Assembly: GCA_023229845.1 (NCBI GenBank)
Contig: JALNYK010000011.1
Coordinates: forward strand, 25,519-89,518
Direction: 5' to 3'
Origin: Gallionella sp.
GTDB lineage: Bacteria; Pseudomonadota; Gammaproteobacteria; Burkholderiales; Gallionellaceae
DNA: 64,000 nt
The notes below the pieces were generated by a model. The model saw only the letters and a program-made list of their open reading frames with translations. It ran no database searches and was not told the DNA's origin. A program made the position numbers and the translations under genes. Below are positions 41,774 to 51,160 of this stretch, one piece after another; position 1 is the stretch's first letter, and every line of letters begins with the position of its first letter.

Positions 41774-41782
41774 TGTGGATAA
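41774..41782. promoter_or_regulatory. DnaA box upstream of dnaA
   Basis: TGTGGATAA (reverse complement TTATCCACA) is a perfect DnaA box in the rpmH-dnaA gap, 76 bases before the dnaA start. It likely allows autoregulation of dnaA or forms part of the origin. Confidence 0.85.
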
Positions 41783-41849
41783 GTTTATGGTAGGCATGTA
41801 GAATGCATAAAATTTTTCAGCAGTCGAATCGTCGGTATTCAAATAAACC

Positions 41850-43205
41850 ATGCAGGACATTTCTTTTTGGGATTCATGCCTAAGCACGTTCGAAAAGAGC
41901 TTGCCATCGCAACAATATAATTCCTGGATTAAGCCGCTGGTGCTGAAAAACGAGAACGGATTGCTGGTACTGACCGCCCCTAACAGTTTTACGTTGAAGC
42001 TAGTACAGGAGCGATTCTTGCCTGAAATAAGCCGTCAGGCCGAACTAGCCTACTCCAGGGTTCCCTCTTTCGAATTTCGCGTGATCGAAAACGAACCTAC
42101 TGCCAAACCGCAGGAAAAAGCCCCGGCTCCTTCAACTGCCCCCGTAGCGGAAACTCGCCATTCTCCCGAAACTTCCTTTCGCGGATACGGGAAATTGAAT
42201 CCCAATCTGACTTTTGATAATTTTGTCACCGGTAAAGCTAATCAACTGGCCTTTGCCGCATCAATCCAGGTCGCCGAATTACCGGGCGCCTCATACAACC
42301 CCCTGTTCGTCTACGGCGGCGTCGGCCTGGGTAAGACCCACCTAATCCAGGCCATAGGCAACCAGGTCAAACTGAACAATCCGCAGGCAAAGATCTGCTA
42401 CATGCATGCAGAACGTTATGTTTCTGACGTTGTTCGTGCTTACCAATCGAATAAATTCGAAGAGTTTAAGCAGTATTATCACTCCCTCGATATCCTGCTG
42501 ATCGACGACATCCAGTTCTTCGCCGGTAAGCAAAAGACCCAGGAAGAGTTCTTCTACGCATTCAACACGCTGGTCGATTCCCACAAGCAAGTAATCATGA
42601 CCAGCGACACCTTCCCCAAAGAAATCGCCGGTCTGGACAGCCGCCTGATCTCCCGCTTCGGCTGGGGATTAACCGTAGCCATCGAACCGCCCGAACTGGA
42701 GATGCGTGTCGCCATCCTGCTGAAAAAAGCCGACCTCGGCGGATATGTGCTCGACGAAGCGGTCGCCTTCTTCATCGCCAAGCATGTGAATTCCAATGTA
42801 CGCGAACTCGAAGGCGCACTCAAACGCGTGGAGGCCTATGCCAAATTCCACCGCCGTGCGATCACCGTGGAAACCGCGAAAGAAGCCTTGAAGGATATTC
42901 TGGTTGCACAAAGTCGCCAGATATCCATAGATAACATCCAGAAGACCGTAGCCGATTATTACCGGTTGAAGATTGCAGAATTGCTTTCGAAAAAACGCAC
43001 CCGTAACCTGACTCGCCCAAGACAAATGGCCATGGCTCTTGCTCGTGAACTGACCAGCATGAGCCTTCCGGAAATAGGCAATTCCTTCGGTGGAAAAGAC
43101 CATTCGACCGTGATACATGCTTGCAAGACCATGGCCGGACTCAGATTATCGGATACAACCGTCGATGCCGATTACAAAATATTACTGCAAACTTTACGTG
43201 GATAA
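41850..43205 (+). CDS. dnaA: Chromosomal replication initiator protein DnaA
   Basis: The 451-residue protein has domain I (FWDSCLSTFEKSLPSQQYNS), a short Pro/Ala linker, AAA+ domain with VYGGVGLGKTHLIQAIGN and LLIDDIQFFAGKQKTQEEFF, and domain IV with FGGKDHSTVIHACKTM for DnaA-box binding. It melts oriC. Domain II is short, which accounts for the modest length. Leftward genes and rightward genes diverge from here, as expected near an origin. Confidence 0.99.
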   Translation: MQDISFWDSCLSTFEKSLPSQQYNSWIKPLVLKNENGLLVLTAPNSFTLKLVQERFLPEISRQAELAYSRVPSFEFRVIENEPTAKPQEKAPAPSTAPVAETRHSPETSFRGYGKLNPNLTFDNFVTGKANQLAFAASIQVAELPGASYNPLFVYGGVGLGKTHLIQAIGNQVKLNNPQAKICYMHAERYVSDVVRAYQSNKFEEFKQYYHSLDILLIDDIQFFAGKQKTQEEFFYAFNTLVDSHKQVIMTSDTFPKEIAGLDSRLISRFGWGLTVAIEPPELEMRVAILLKKADLGGYVLDEAVAFFIAKHVNSNVRELEGALKRVEAYAKFHRRAITVETAKEALKDILVAQSRQISIDNIQKTVADYYRLKIAELLSKKRTRNLTRPRQMAMALARELTSMSLPEIGNSFGGKDHSTVIHACKTMAGLRLSDTTVDADYKILLQTLRG

Positions 43206-43404
43206 GACCGTGAATCTCATGTGTATGAAATGTGAATAAGCCCGACTTTCATGGTGGACAAAAAAGTTATCCACATTAGGCATGTCTATTATCAACAGGA
43301 ATACCGCAGGCTTTGTTTTAATGTATCTGGTTGTAAATTAAGTGATTTTTTGGTTATCAACAGGTTGGTTGGCTGATTATTAGCTCTTATTAGGAATTTA
43401 TACT
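43197..43404. other. oriC: Candidate oriC in the dnaA-dnaN gap
   Basis: This roughly 200-base A+T-rich gap holds a cluster of DnaA-box-like nonamers: CGTGGATAA (43197-43205, one mismatch), TGTGAATAA (43231-43239, fits TTATNCACA), TTATCCACA (43267-43275, perfect), TTATCAACA (43289-43297) and TTATCAACA (43354-43362), the last two with one mismatch. The T-rich stretch 43305-43350 is a plausible unwinding element. Gene orientation switches at dnaA. The exact initiation site is not shown by sequence. Confidence 0.8.
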
Positions 43405-44511
43405 ATGTTTATTGATAAGCTAGAGAAGGAAACGTTACTCAAACCGCTGCAAGTTGTTATCGGTATTGTTGAACGCAAGCAAACTCTCCCAATATTGTCG
43501 AATGTCCTGATTGAAAACCAGGCAGGCAAAGTACGATTCACAGCCACCGATCTGGAAATACAAATCACCACAACCGTCGATATCGGAGACACACCTGGTT
43601 CGAATTCCTCCATCACTGTTGGCGGAAAGAAATTTCAGGAAATCCTGCGTGTGTTGCCGGACCAAAGCAAGGTCACGATAGAAATCAAGGACAGCAAAGC
43701 CCAGATAAAAACCAACAAGAGCCGATTCAGTCTGCAGACGCTGCCGTCGATGGATTTCCCGAAGCTGAGCAACCAGCTGGAAAACGCCAAAAAGATCAAC
43801 CTGTCCCAGAAAAGCCTGAAGAACCTGCTGCTTTCGGTTCAATACGCGATGGCGCAACAGGATGTACGCTATTACCTGAACGGCGTTTTGCTGATCGTAG
43901 GGGAAAATAAACTCAAGGTAGTCGCGACCGACGGACACCGATTGGCTTTTAATGCCGGCGACATCGATGGAGATTTCAGCAAACAGGAAATCATCATGCC
44001 TCGCAAGGCTGTTACCGAACTTTCCAAGCTTCTGTCCGACAACGACGACGATGTCGAACTCGAGTTTTCACAGCAACAGATCAAGGCGACATTTTCCGGC
44101 ATCACGCTGATCACCAAGGTGATCGACGGCAAGTTTCCGGACTACGAGCGTGTCATACCCAAATACGAGAACCACCTCGGGATGGACCGCATCGTCATGC
44201 AACAGGCTTTGCAACGTGCAGCCATCTTGTCCAACGAAAAATTCCGCGGCGTACGTTTTGTATTGACCGAAAAAAATCTCAGCATCATCAGCAGCAACAG
44301 CGAACAGGAAGAAGCACACGAGGACATCGAGACCGATTACCACGGCAATGCGCTGGACATCGGTTTTAACGTCAACTACCTGCTGGACGGACTTAACAAC
44401 ATCGGCAGCAGCACCGCAGTATTCTCGTTCGGCGACCCGAACAGCAGTATCCTCATGACGACTCCGGACAACCAGGAGTTCCGCTACGTCGTCATGCCGA
44501 TGCGCATCTAG
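43405..44511 (+). CDS. dnaN: DNA polymerase III beta sliding clamp
   Basis: The 368-residue protein (LLKPLQVVIGIVERKQTLPI; LSNVLIENQAGKVRFTATDL; VVATDGHRLAFNAGDIDGDF; ending EFRYVVMPMRI) is a full-length beta clamp with three repeated domains. It encircles DNA and holds polymerase. It follows the oriC gap and precedes gyrB; recF is absent between them, as usual in betaproteobacteria. Confidence 0.99.
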   Translation: MFIDKLEKETLLKPLQVVIGIVERKQTLPILSNVLIENQAGKVRFTATDLEIQITTTVDIGDTPGSNSSITVGGKKFQEILRVLPDQSKVTIEIKDSKAQIKTNKSRFSLQTLPSMDFPKLSNQLENAKKINLSQKSLKNLLLSVQYAMAQQDVRYYLNGVLLIVGENKLKVVATDGHRLAFNAGDIDGDFSKQEIIMPRKAVTELSKLLSDNDDDVELEFSQQQIKATFSGITLITKVIDGKFPDYERVIPKYENHLGMDRIVMQQALQRAAILSNEKFRGVRFVLTEKNLSIISSNSEQEEAHEDIETDYHGNALDIGFNVNYLLDGLNNIGSSTAVFSFGDPNSSILMTTPDNQEFRYVVMPMRI

Positions 44512-44541
44512 GACGTTTAATCGGCATCGATACGCCCCAGT

Positions 44542-44557
44542 TGTTCCACGTGAAACA
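44542..44557. promoter_or_regulatory. parS site 2
   Basis: TGTTCCACGTGAAACA fits the consensus TGTTNCACGTGNAACA. It lies in the 62-base dnaN-gyrB gap, 17 bases before the gyrB start, about 1.1 kb right of the candidate oriC. Confidence 0.95.
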
Positions 44558-44573
44558 GAAAGACTGAAGAACC

Positions 44574-47003
44574 ATGAGTGAAAATTACGACGAATCGAGT
44601 ATCCAGCAACTGGAAGGTCTGGAGGCCGTACGCAAGCGTCCCGGTATGTATATCGGCGACACTTCCGACGGCACCGGTCTGCACCACATGGTATTCGAGG
44701 TGGTGGACAATGCCATCGACGAATCCCTGGCTGGGCATTGCGACGATATCAAGGTCATCATTCATGGCGACAATTCCATATCCGTTGCCGACAACGGCCG
44801 CGGTATTCCCATCGGTATCAAGTTCGACGACAAGCACGAACCGAAGCGGTCCGCAGCTGAGATCGTACTGACTGTGCTGCATGCCGGTGGCAAGTTCAAC
44901 CAGAACAGTTACAAGGTATCCGGCGGTCTGCATGGCGTCGGTGTGAGTTGCGTCAACGGTCTGTCGGAGTGGCTGAAGCTGACTACCTACCGCGATGGTA
45001 AGAAGTTCGGTTTGGAGTTTGTGCGTGGTGCGGTGAAGGATCGTTTGGTCGAAACCCAGAAAGGCGTAGAAGTTTCCCCGGTGCGTGAATTGGGAGAAAG
45101 CCAGAAACGTGGTACAGAAGTACATTTTTTGGCGGACAAGGAAATTTTTGGTCTCGTCGAATTTCATTACGAAATTCTGGCCAAGCGTTTGCGCGAACTG
45201 TCGTTCCTGAATAATGGCGTCAAGATTGAACTGGTCGATCAACGTACCGGCAAGAGCGAGAATTTCGCCTATTCCGGCGGCGTGCGTGGTTTCGTCGAAT
45301 ACATGAACAAGAGCAAGTCGGTATTGCACCCCAAGTGCTTCCAGGCCAGCGGCGAAAAAGACAACATCGTCGTCGATGTCGCCATGCAGTGGAATGACAG
45401 CTATTCCGAAGTTGTGCAATGTTTCACCAACAACATCCCGCAGCGCGACGGCGGCACGCACATGACCGGTTTGCGCATGGCGATGACCCGCGTCATCAAT
45501 AAATACATAGAAGAAAACGAATTGGCAAAGAAGGCCAAAGTGGATACCACCGGTGATGACATGCGCGAAGGATTGACTTGCGTGTTGTCGGTCAAGGTGC
45601 CGGACCCGAAGTTTTCTTCGCAGACCAAGGACAAGCTGGTTTCCAGCGAGGTGCAGCCTGCAGTGAATGAAGTGGTATCGCAGAAGCTGTCTGACTTTTT
45701 GCAAGAAAATCCAATCGACGCAAAAATTATCTGCAATAAAATTATCGATGCTGCAAGAGCTCGCGATGCGGCGCGCAAGGCGCGCGAACTGACCCGCCGC
45801 AAAGGTATTCTGGACGGTATCGGCTTGCCGGGAAAACTGGCCGACTGTCAGGAAAAAGACCCAGCCATGTCCGAACTCTACCTGGTCGAGGGCGATTCCG
45901 CCGGCGGCTCCGCCAAGCAGGGCCGCGACCGCAAATTCCAGGCGATCCTGCCGCTGAAGGGCAAGATCCTGAACGTCGAGCGCGCTCGTTTCGAGAAGCT
46001 GATTTCCTCGCAGGAAATCGCGACGCTGATCACCGTGCTCGGCACCGGTATCGGCAAGGAAGAATACAACGCCGACAAGCTGCGCTATCACCGCATCATC
46101 ATCATGACCGATGCGGACGTGGACGGCGCGCATATCCGCACCCTGCTGTTGACGTTCTTCTATCGCCAGATGCCCGAACTGGTCGAGCGCGGCCATATCT
46201 ACATTGCCCAGCCCCCGCTGTACAAAATCAAGCAGGGCCGCGACGAGCGCTACCTGAAGGACGACCAGGAGATGAAGATCTACATGCTCAAGTCGGCGCT
46301 GAACAACGCCGTGCTGTACCCGGCCGCCGACGCATCCCCCATCCAGGCCGATGCGCTGGAAGAGATCGCCAAGCAGTATTTCTTAGCCGAGGCGGTGATC
46401 GACCGCCTGTCGCGCTTCACCGCGCCCGAGGCCAGCCATGCGCTGCTGGTGCTGCCGACGCTGTCGCTGGATGACGAGCAACAGGCGCAGAACAGCGCCA
46501 AACTGCTCGAATCCGCCTGCGGCGGCAACATCAAGGTTGTGGTCGAAAAAGACGAAGTCGGCGAACTGCGTTTCCGTCTGGAGAAGCTGTATCACGGCAA
46601 CTACTCGGTCAGCTACATGGACCAGGACTTCCTGAAGGGCAGTGACTACGTGCAGATCCGCCAGGCCGCCGAGATCCTCAACGGCCTGATCAAGCCCACC
46701 GCCTACATCGCCCGCGGCGAACAGAAGCGCGGCGTCACCAGCTTCAAGCAAGCCATCGAATGGCTGCTCGACGAGGCCAAGAAGGGCGTCAACATCCAGC
46801 GCTACAAGGGTCTGGGCGAGATGAATCCGGACCAGCTGTGGGAGACCACGATGGACGTGAAGAATCGCATCCTGCTGCGCGTGCGCATCGAGGACGCGAT
46901 CTCTGCCGATGAGATATTCACAACGCTGATGGGCGACATCGTCGAACCGCGCCGCGCGTTCATCGAGCAGAATGCGCTGGGTGTGAAGAATCTGGACGTG
47001 TAA
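44574..47003 (+). CDS. gyrB: DNA gyrase subunit B
   Basis: The 809-residue protein has the GHKL ATPase motifs (EVVDNAIDESLAGHCDDIKV; SGGLHGVGVSCVNGLS), the Toprim domain (YLVEGDSAGGSAKQGRDRKF; IIIMTDADVDGAHIRTLLL) and the C-terminal KGLGEMNPDQLWETTMD. It introduces negative supercoils with GyrA. The parS site lies in its leader and could influence expression. Confidence 0.99.
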   Translation: MSENYDESSIQQLEGLEAVRKRPGMYIGDTSDGTGLHHMVFEVVDNAIDESLAGHCDDIKVIIHGDNSISVADNGRGIPIGIKFDDKHEPKRSAAEIVLTVLHAGGKFNQNSYKVSGGLHGVGVSCVNGLSEWLKLTTYRDGKKFGLEFVRGAVKDRLVETQKGVEVSPVRELGESQKRGTEVHFLADKEIFGLVEFHYEILAKRLRELSFLNNGVKIELVDQRTGKSENFAYSGGVRGFVEYMNKSKSVLHPKCFQASGEKDNIVVDVAMQWNDSYSEVVQCFTNNIPQRDGGTHMTGLRMAMTRVINKYIEENELAKKAKVDTTGDDMREGLTCVLSVKVPDPKFSSQTKDKLVSSEVQPAVNEVVSQKLSDFLQENPIDAKIICNKIIDAARARDAARKARELTRRKGILDGIGLPGKLADCQEKDPAMSELYLVEGDSAGGSAKQGRDRKFQAILPLKGKILNVERARFEKLISSQEIATLITVLGTGIGKEEYNADKLRYHRIIIMTDADVDGAHIRTLLLTFFYRQMPELVERGHIYIAQPPLYKIKQGRDERYLKDDQEMKIYMLKSALNNAVLYPAADASPIQADALEEIAKQYFLAEAVIDRLSRFTAPEASHALLVLPTLSLDDEQQAQNSAKLLESACGGNIKVVVEKDEVGELRFRLEKLYHGNYSVSYMDQDFLKGSDYVQIRQAAEILNGLIKPTAYIARGEQKRGVTSFKQAIEWLLDEAKKGVNIQRYKGLGEMNPDQLWETTMDVKNRILLRVRIEDAISADEIFTTLMGDIVEPRRAFIEQNALGVKNLDV

Positions 47004-47082
47004 ACGACAGAGTCTTTCCCGCCTGTTTTTAGGATGCCTATCCCTAGGCCTCACCATTCCATCCACCAACTAGGAGGATAAA

Positions 47083-47298
47083 ATGATTATTGATGGAAAT
47101 GCAGCAGGCCCATTGCTCGAACAATTTAAAGCTGCCCAAGAAGCAGAAAGTGCTGCAATCATGGCACTACATGAGGCAATGAAAGGCGGGATCACAGACA
47201 AAGAGATTCTCACAGCGCTAACTGATCACATGACCGAAGCGCACAACAAGAAAATGGATATTTGGGATCAGGTTGAAAAACTGCGGTTAGATATCTAA
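47083..47298 (+). CDS. Small helical protein, function unknown
   Basis: A clear GGAGG precedes the ATG. The 71-residue product (IIDGNAAGPLLEQFKAAQEA; GITDKEILTALTDHMTEAHN; WDQVEKLRLDI) is acidic and likely all-helical. No family is recognised. It lies 41 bases before the PIN-domain gene, in the same direction and with similarly low GC, so they could be a functional pair, possibly a toxin-antitoxin-like unit, though it does not resemble known antitoxins. Confidence 0.55.
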   Translation: MIIDGNAAGPLLEQFKAAQEAESAAIMALHEAMKGGITDKEILTALTDHMTEAHNKKMDIWDQVEKLRLDI

Positions 47299-47338
47299 CG
47301 GGGTATGAATACACCATAACGCTAGGCCTCCACACGCT

Positions 47339-47770
47339 ATGTCTTACGTTGTCGATACCAACATATTCAACAAACTTGTGGATGGCATTTTCCGCATAGA
47401 AAATTTGCCATCTGATGGTCCATACCTTGCGACACATGTTCAAATCGACGAGCTAAACAACACCAAGGATGCTGAACGGCGAGCTCGCTTGTTTCTGATG
47501 TTTGCTGAAGTCCGTCCACAAGTGGTACCGACGGAATCCTTCGTCTGGGACGTTTCCCGCTGGGATCATGGAAAGTGGAGCGACGGCGTTCTCTACGAGA
47601 AGCTGAAACAAGATTTGGATGATTTGAACAAATCAAAAGCAAACAACGCGAGAGACATACTTATTGCAGAGGTGGCAATCGCTAACGAGTATACGTTGCT
47701 AACCGCAGACCGTGATCTCGCTACCGTTGTGAAAGAGCACGGGGGCAAGGTTATTTACTACGAGACCTAA
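47339..47770 (+). CDS. PIN-domain protein (possible VapC-like nuclease)
   Basis: The 143-residue protein starts MSYVVDTNIFNKLVDGIF and keeps the PIN acidic residues: Asp6 (VVDTN), Glu38 (QIDELN), Asp106 (NARDILIAEVAI) and Asp124 (LTADRDLATV). PIN proteins are Mg-dependent ribonucleases, often toxins. It is A+T-richer than the flanking gyrB and topA, which suggests acquisition. The preceding 71-residue protein is the only candidate partner. Confidence 0.8.
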   Translation: MSYVVDTNIFNKLVDGIFRIENLPSDGPYLATHVQIDELNNTKDAERRARLFLMFAEVRPQVVPTESFVWDVSRWDHGKWSDGVLYEKLKQDLDDLNKSKANNARDILIAEVAIANEYTLLTADRDLATVVKEHGGKVIYYET

Positions 47771-48036
47771 CCTTTCATTTTGAGAGGGATGCTACGCCAG
47801 CAAGTCCAATCCATCACTCCATCGAACCACTGCACGGTTTGCTGCGCAGCTCGGTAACTTTCACATTAACAATCTTTAGATAGAAGCCTGAAAGCCAGTA
47901 ACCACGGGCCTTCCAGCGAATCCCGTTCAAAACGCGCGATAAGCGGCGTTCGATGGTTCGGCGAGGGGATGGGGTCAATCAGTAGATAAAATCCGTTCCC
48001 GACACCTCAAATGCGCCGGGAACGGATTTATGGGGA
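47771..48036. other. Non-coding gap between PIN gene and topA
   Basis: About 265 bases between convergent genes. Apart from the topA terminator at 47990-48030 I see nothing recognisable; a few short frames lack ribosome sites or family character. Confidence 0.5.
47990..48030 (-). terminator. Terminator after topA
   Basis: AAATCCGTTCCCG (47990-48002) and CGGGAACGGATTT (48018-48030) form a 13-base perfect stem with a 15-base loop, 7 bases past the topA stop; on the minus strand it ends in TTTT. It may work in both directions. Confidence 0.9.
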
Positions 48037-50670
48037 TCAGGCTTTGGCCTTGGTGGTTTTCTTGGCTGCCGGCTTCTTCGCTGCGGGTTTGGCGGCAGTC
48101 TTTTTGGCGGTCGTCGTCTTTGCAGCAGTCGTCTTGCTCTTGGTTGTGGCAGCTTTCTTTGCAGGAGCCTTTTTAGCCGCAGCAGTCTTGGTCGCCGCCG
48201 GTTTCTTCGCGGCAGGCTTCTTCGCCTTGCCGGTCCCGCCCTTCGCCGCCTTCGCGGCGATCAGTTCCAGCGCCTGTTCCAGCGTGACGTCGTCCGGCGA
48301 GATGTCCTTAGGCAGCGTCGCATTGACCTTGCCGTGGCGGGCGTAGGGGCCGTAGCGGCCGCTGCAGATCTCGATCGGGGACTTGTCGTCGGGGTGTTCG
48401 CCCAGCGTGCGCAGCACGGTGTTGCCGGCCTTGGCTTGCGCCAGCAGTTCCACCGCGCGGTCCAGGCCGATGTCAAAGATGCTGTCGGCCTTCGGGATGG
48501 ACTTGAACTTGCCGTCGTGGCCGATATACGGGCCGAAGCGACCGATGTTGACGATGACTTTCTTGCCGGATTCGGGGTGTGCGCCCAGTTCGCGCGGCAG
48601 CGACAGCAGCTTCAGCGCGGTGGCGAGGTCGGCCTGTTCCAGCGGCAGTTCCCTAGGCCAGGACACGCGCTTGGGCTTGGCCTTTTCGCCTTCGATCACT
48701 TCGCCGAGTTGCACGTAATAGCCGTAGGGGCCGCGCAGCAGCAGCACGCCCTGTTTCGATTCGGGATGTTCGCCCAGTTCCTTGCGCGCCTCGCCGGCGT
48801 CTTCCTCGCCGCCGAGGTTGCGGGTGTAGTCGCACTCGGGGTAGCCAGTGCAGCCGATGAAGCTGCCGCGCTTGCCGAGGCGTTTGGACAGCGGTTTGCC
48901 GCATTTCGGGCAGAGCTCTTCCAGGATTTCGGTGCCGGGGCGGTCGACGTCCTTCTTGTCGCCGATCAGCGTGTTGAAGCCCTTCCAGAACTCGTCCAGC
49001 ACCGGGATCCAGTCGCGCTTGCCTTCGGAGATTTCGTCCAGCTCGTCTTCGAGGTTGGCGGTGAAGCCGTAATCGACATAGCGGGTGAAGTGCTCGGTCA
49101 GGAACTTGGTGACCACGCGGCCGACGTCGGTCGGCATGAAGCGCTTCTTGTCCAGGATCGCGTATTCGCGCGCCTGCAGCGTCGAGATGATGGTCGCGTA
49201 AGTCGATGGACGGCCGATGCCGTATTCTTCCAGCGACTTGACCAGGCTGGCTTCGGAGAAGCGCGGCGGCGGCTGGGTGAAGTGCTGTTCGCCGTAGAGT
49301 TTGTCCAGCGGCAGCACGTCGCCCTCGGTCAGCGGCGGCAGCTTGCCGCCCTCTTCTTCCTCGGCGTCGTCCACGTCTTCCATGTACACGCCGATGAAGC
49401 CGGGGAACACCAGCGTCTGGCCGGAGGCGCGGAACAGCGTGTCGTCGCCGCCCAAACGGATGTCGGCGCTGACGGTGTCGTAACGGGCCGGCGCCATCTG
49501 GCACGCGAGTGTGCGCTTCCATACCATCTCGTACAGGCGCGCCTGGTCGGCGGTCAGGTGGTCGCGGATGCTGTCCGGCGTGCGCAGAATGGAGGTCGGG
49601 CGGATCGCCTCGTGCGCTTCCTGCGCGTTCTTAGCCTTGCTCTTGTAGACGGGCTGCTTGGACGGCAGGTAGTCGGAGGCGAAGTTGTCCGTGATGTAGC
49701 CACGGATCTCGGCGACGGCTTCGTTGGCCAGATTCACCGAGTCGGTACGCATATAGGTGATCAGACCGATGGTCTGGCCGCCGATGTCCACGCCTTCGTA
49801 CAGCGACTGCGCGGTGCGCATCGTGCGGTCGGCGGACATGCCGAGCTTGCGCACGGCCTCCTGCTGCAGCGTCGAGGTCGTGAAGGGGGCTGCGGCGTAG
49901 CGCTGCTTGCCCTTTTTCTCGACGCGGACGACCTTGGGCGGCAGTTTGGCGTCGGTCAGTCTGGCGTAGATCGCGTCGTATTCCGCCTGGCTGCCGATGG
50001 ACAGCTGGTCGAGCTTCTTGCCCTGATACTGGAACAGCCTGGAAGTGAAAGGGAGCGTGTTCTTCTGGCTGTCCAGATGCACGGACCAATATTCCTGGCT
50101 CTTGAATTTTTCGATTTCCAGTTCGCGCTCGACGATCAGCCGCAATGCCGGGCTCTGCACACGACCCGCCGACAGGCCGGGACGTATCTTGCGCCACAGC
50201 AGCGGCGACAGGCTGAAGCCGACGAGGTAGTCTAGCGCGCGTCGCGCCTGCTGGGCATTCACCAGCGGCAGCGATATCTCGCGAGGGTGAGCGACCGCTT
50301 CCTGCACGGCCGATTGGGTGATCTCGTAGAACACCACGCGCTTCATGTTCTTGCCCTTGAGCGCGCGCTTGGCTTTCAGCAACTCGGCGATATGCCAGGC
50401 GATCGCCTCCCCTTCGCGGTCCGGGTCGGGCGCAAGCAGGATGTTGTCGGCTTCGGCGGCTGCCTTGGCGATTGCATCGACATGCTTGCTGTTGCGCGCG
50501 ATGGTTTCGTACTGCATCGCGAAGCCGTTGTCGGGATCGACCGCGCCGCTTTTCGGCACCAGGTCGCGTACGTGGCCGTAGGAGGCCAGCACCTCGAAGT
50601 CCTTGCCCAGATATTTTTTGAGCGTCTTGGCTTTGGCCGGAGATTCGACGATAAGAAGGTTGGTTGCCAT
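48037..50670 (-). CDS. topA: DNA topoisomerase I with histone-H1-like basic tail
   Basis: The 877-residue protein has the Toprim start LLIVESPAKAKTLKKYLG, the catalytic Tyr in GLITYMRTDSVNLANEAV, one canonical zinc finger (CPKCGKPLSKRLGKRGSFIG, CTGYPEC) and degenerate repeats after it. From about residue 805 the tail is almost only Lys/Ala/Pro/Thr, in the style of histone H1-like tails. It relaxes negative supercoils and balances gyrase. Followed by smg upstream in the same direction. Confidence 0.98.
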   Translation of the reverse strand: MATNLLIVESPAKAKTLKKYLGKDFEVLASYGHVRDLVPKSGAVDPDNGFAMQYETIARNSKHVDAIAKAAAEADNILLAPDPDREGEAIAWHIAELLKAKRALKGKNMKRVVFYEITQSAVQEAVAHPREISLPLVNAQQARRALDYLVGFSLSPLLWRKIRPGLSAGRVQSPALRLIVERELEIEKFKSQEYWSVHLDSQKNTLPFTSRLFQYQGKKLDQLSIGSQAEYDAIYARLTDAKLPPKVVRVEKKGKQRYAAAPFTTSTLQQEAVRKLGMSADRTMRTAQSLYEGVDIGGQTIGLITYMRTDSVNLANEAVAEIRGYITDNFASDYLPSKQPVYKSKAKNAQEAHEAIRPTSILRTPDSIRDHLTADQARLYEMVWKRTLACQMAPARYDTVSADIRLGGDDTLFRASGQTLVFPGFIGVYMEDVDDAEEEEGGKLPPLTEGDVLPLDKLYGEQHFTQPPPRFSEASLVKSLEEYGIGRPSTYATIISTLQAREYAILDKKRFMPTDVGRVVTKFLTEHFTRYVDYGFTANLEDELDEISEGKRDWIPVLDEFWKGFNTLIGDKKDVDRPGTEILEELCPKCGKPLSKRLGKRGSFIGCTGYPECDYTRNLGGEEDAGEARKELGEHPESKQGVLLLRGPYGYYVQLGEVIEGEKAKPKRVSWPRELPLEQADLATALKLLSLPRELGAHPESGKKVIVNIGRFGPYIGHDGKFKSIPKADSIFDIGLDRAVELLAQAKAGNTVLRTLGEHPDDKSPIEICSGRYGPYARHGKVNATLPKDISPDDVTLEQALELIAAKAAKGGTGKAKKPAAKKPAATKTAAAKKAPAKKAATTKSKTTAAKTTTAKKTAAKPAAKKPAAKKTTKAKA

Positions 50671-50683
50671 TCGCGATACTTAT

Positions 50684-51139
50684 TTAATGTAGTTGCGTGG
50701 ATTGGATCGGTGAGAGCAGCTCTTCGACCAGCAGCGGATCCAGATCCTGATGGCGGTTCCACAGCACCATCAGCATGATCAGTTTGAGCTTGTCCAAGCC
50801 AAGATATTCATATTGCAGTGCGACCGCGCGGTCGATAATCATCTCGCGCTCGACCGCGGAAATCATGTGTTGTTGTTCGGCGAAAACCAGGAACTGGCGC
50901 GCCTCATCGCCGATGCGCAGCTGTTCCAGTTCGGCGAAATGACGGATGCCTGCATGCTGCAGCTCGGCCGGGTAGCCGGCGGGAATCTGTTGCTGCAGTG
51001 CGGATAGCCAGGTCAATGCGTCGCTAATTTCTTCTTCCTCGAAGCCGGCGGCGGATAGTTTGCGCGACAGCTTGTCCGGCTCGGGATAGCTGCCGGCATC
51101 GAAATAGCTTTCGAACAAATACATCAGAATTTCGAACAT
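50684..51139 (-). CDS. smg: Smg family protein (DUF494)
   Basis: The 151-residue protein starts MFEILMYLFESYFDAGSYPE and has EEEEISDALTWLSALQQQIP and LDKLKLIMLMVLWNRHQDLD, the DUF494/Smg pattern. It stands between dprA and topA, as in E. coli and many betaproteobacteria. Function remains poorly defined. Confidence 0.96.
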   Translation of the reverse strand: MFEILMYLFESYFDAGSYPEPDKLSRKLSAAGFEEEEISDALTWLSALQQQIPAGYPAELQHAGIRHFAELEQLRIGDEARQFLVFAEQQHMISAVEREMIIDRAVALQYEYLGLDKLKLIMLMVLWNRHQDLDPLLVEELLSPIQSTQLH

Positions 51140-51160
51140 GATTTAAGCTAAGGCTTTGAT

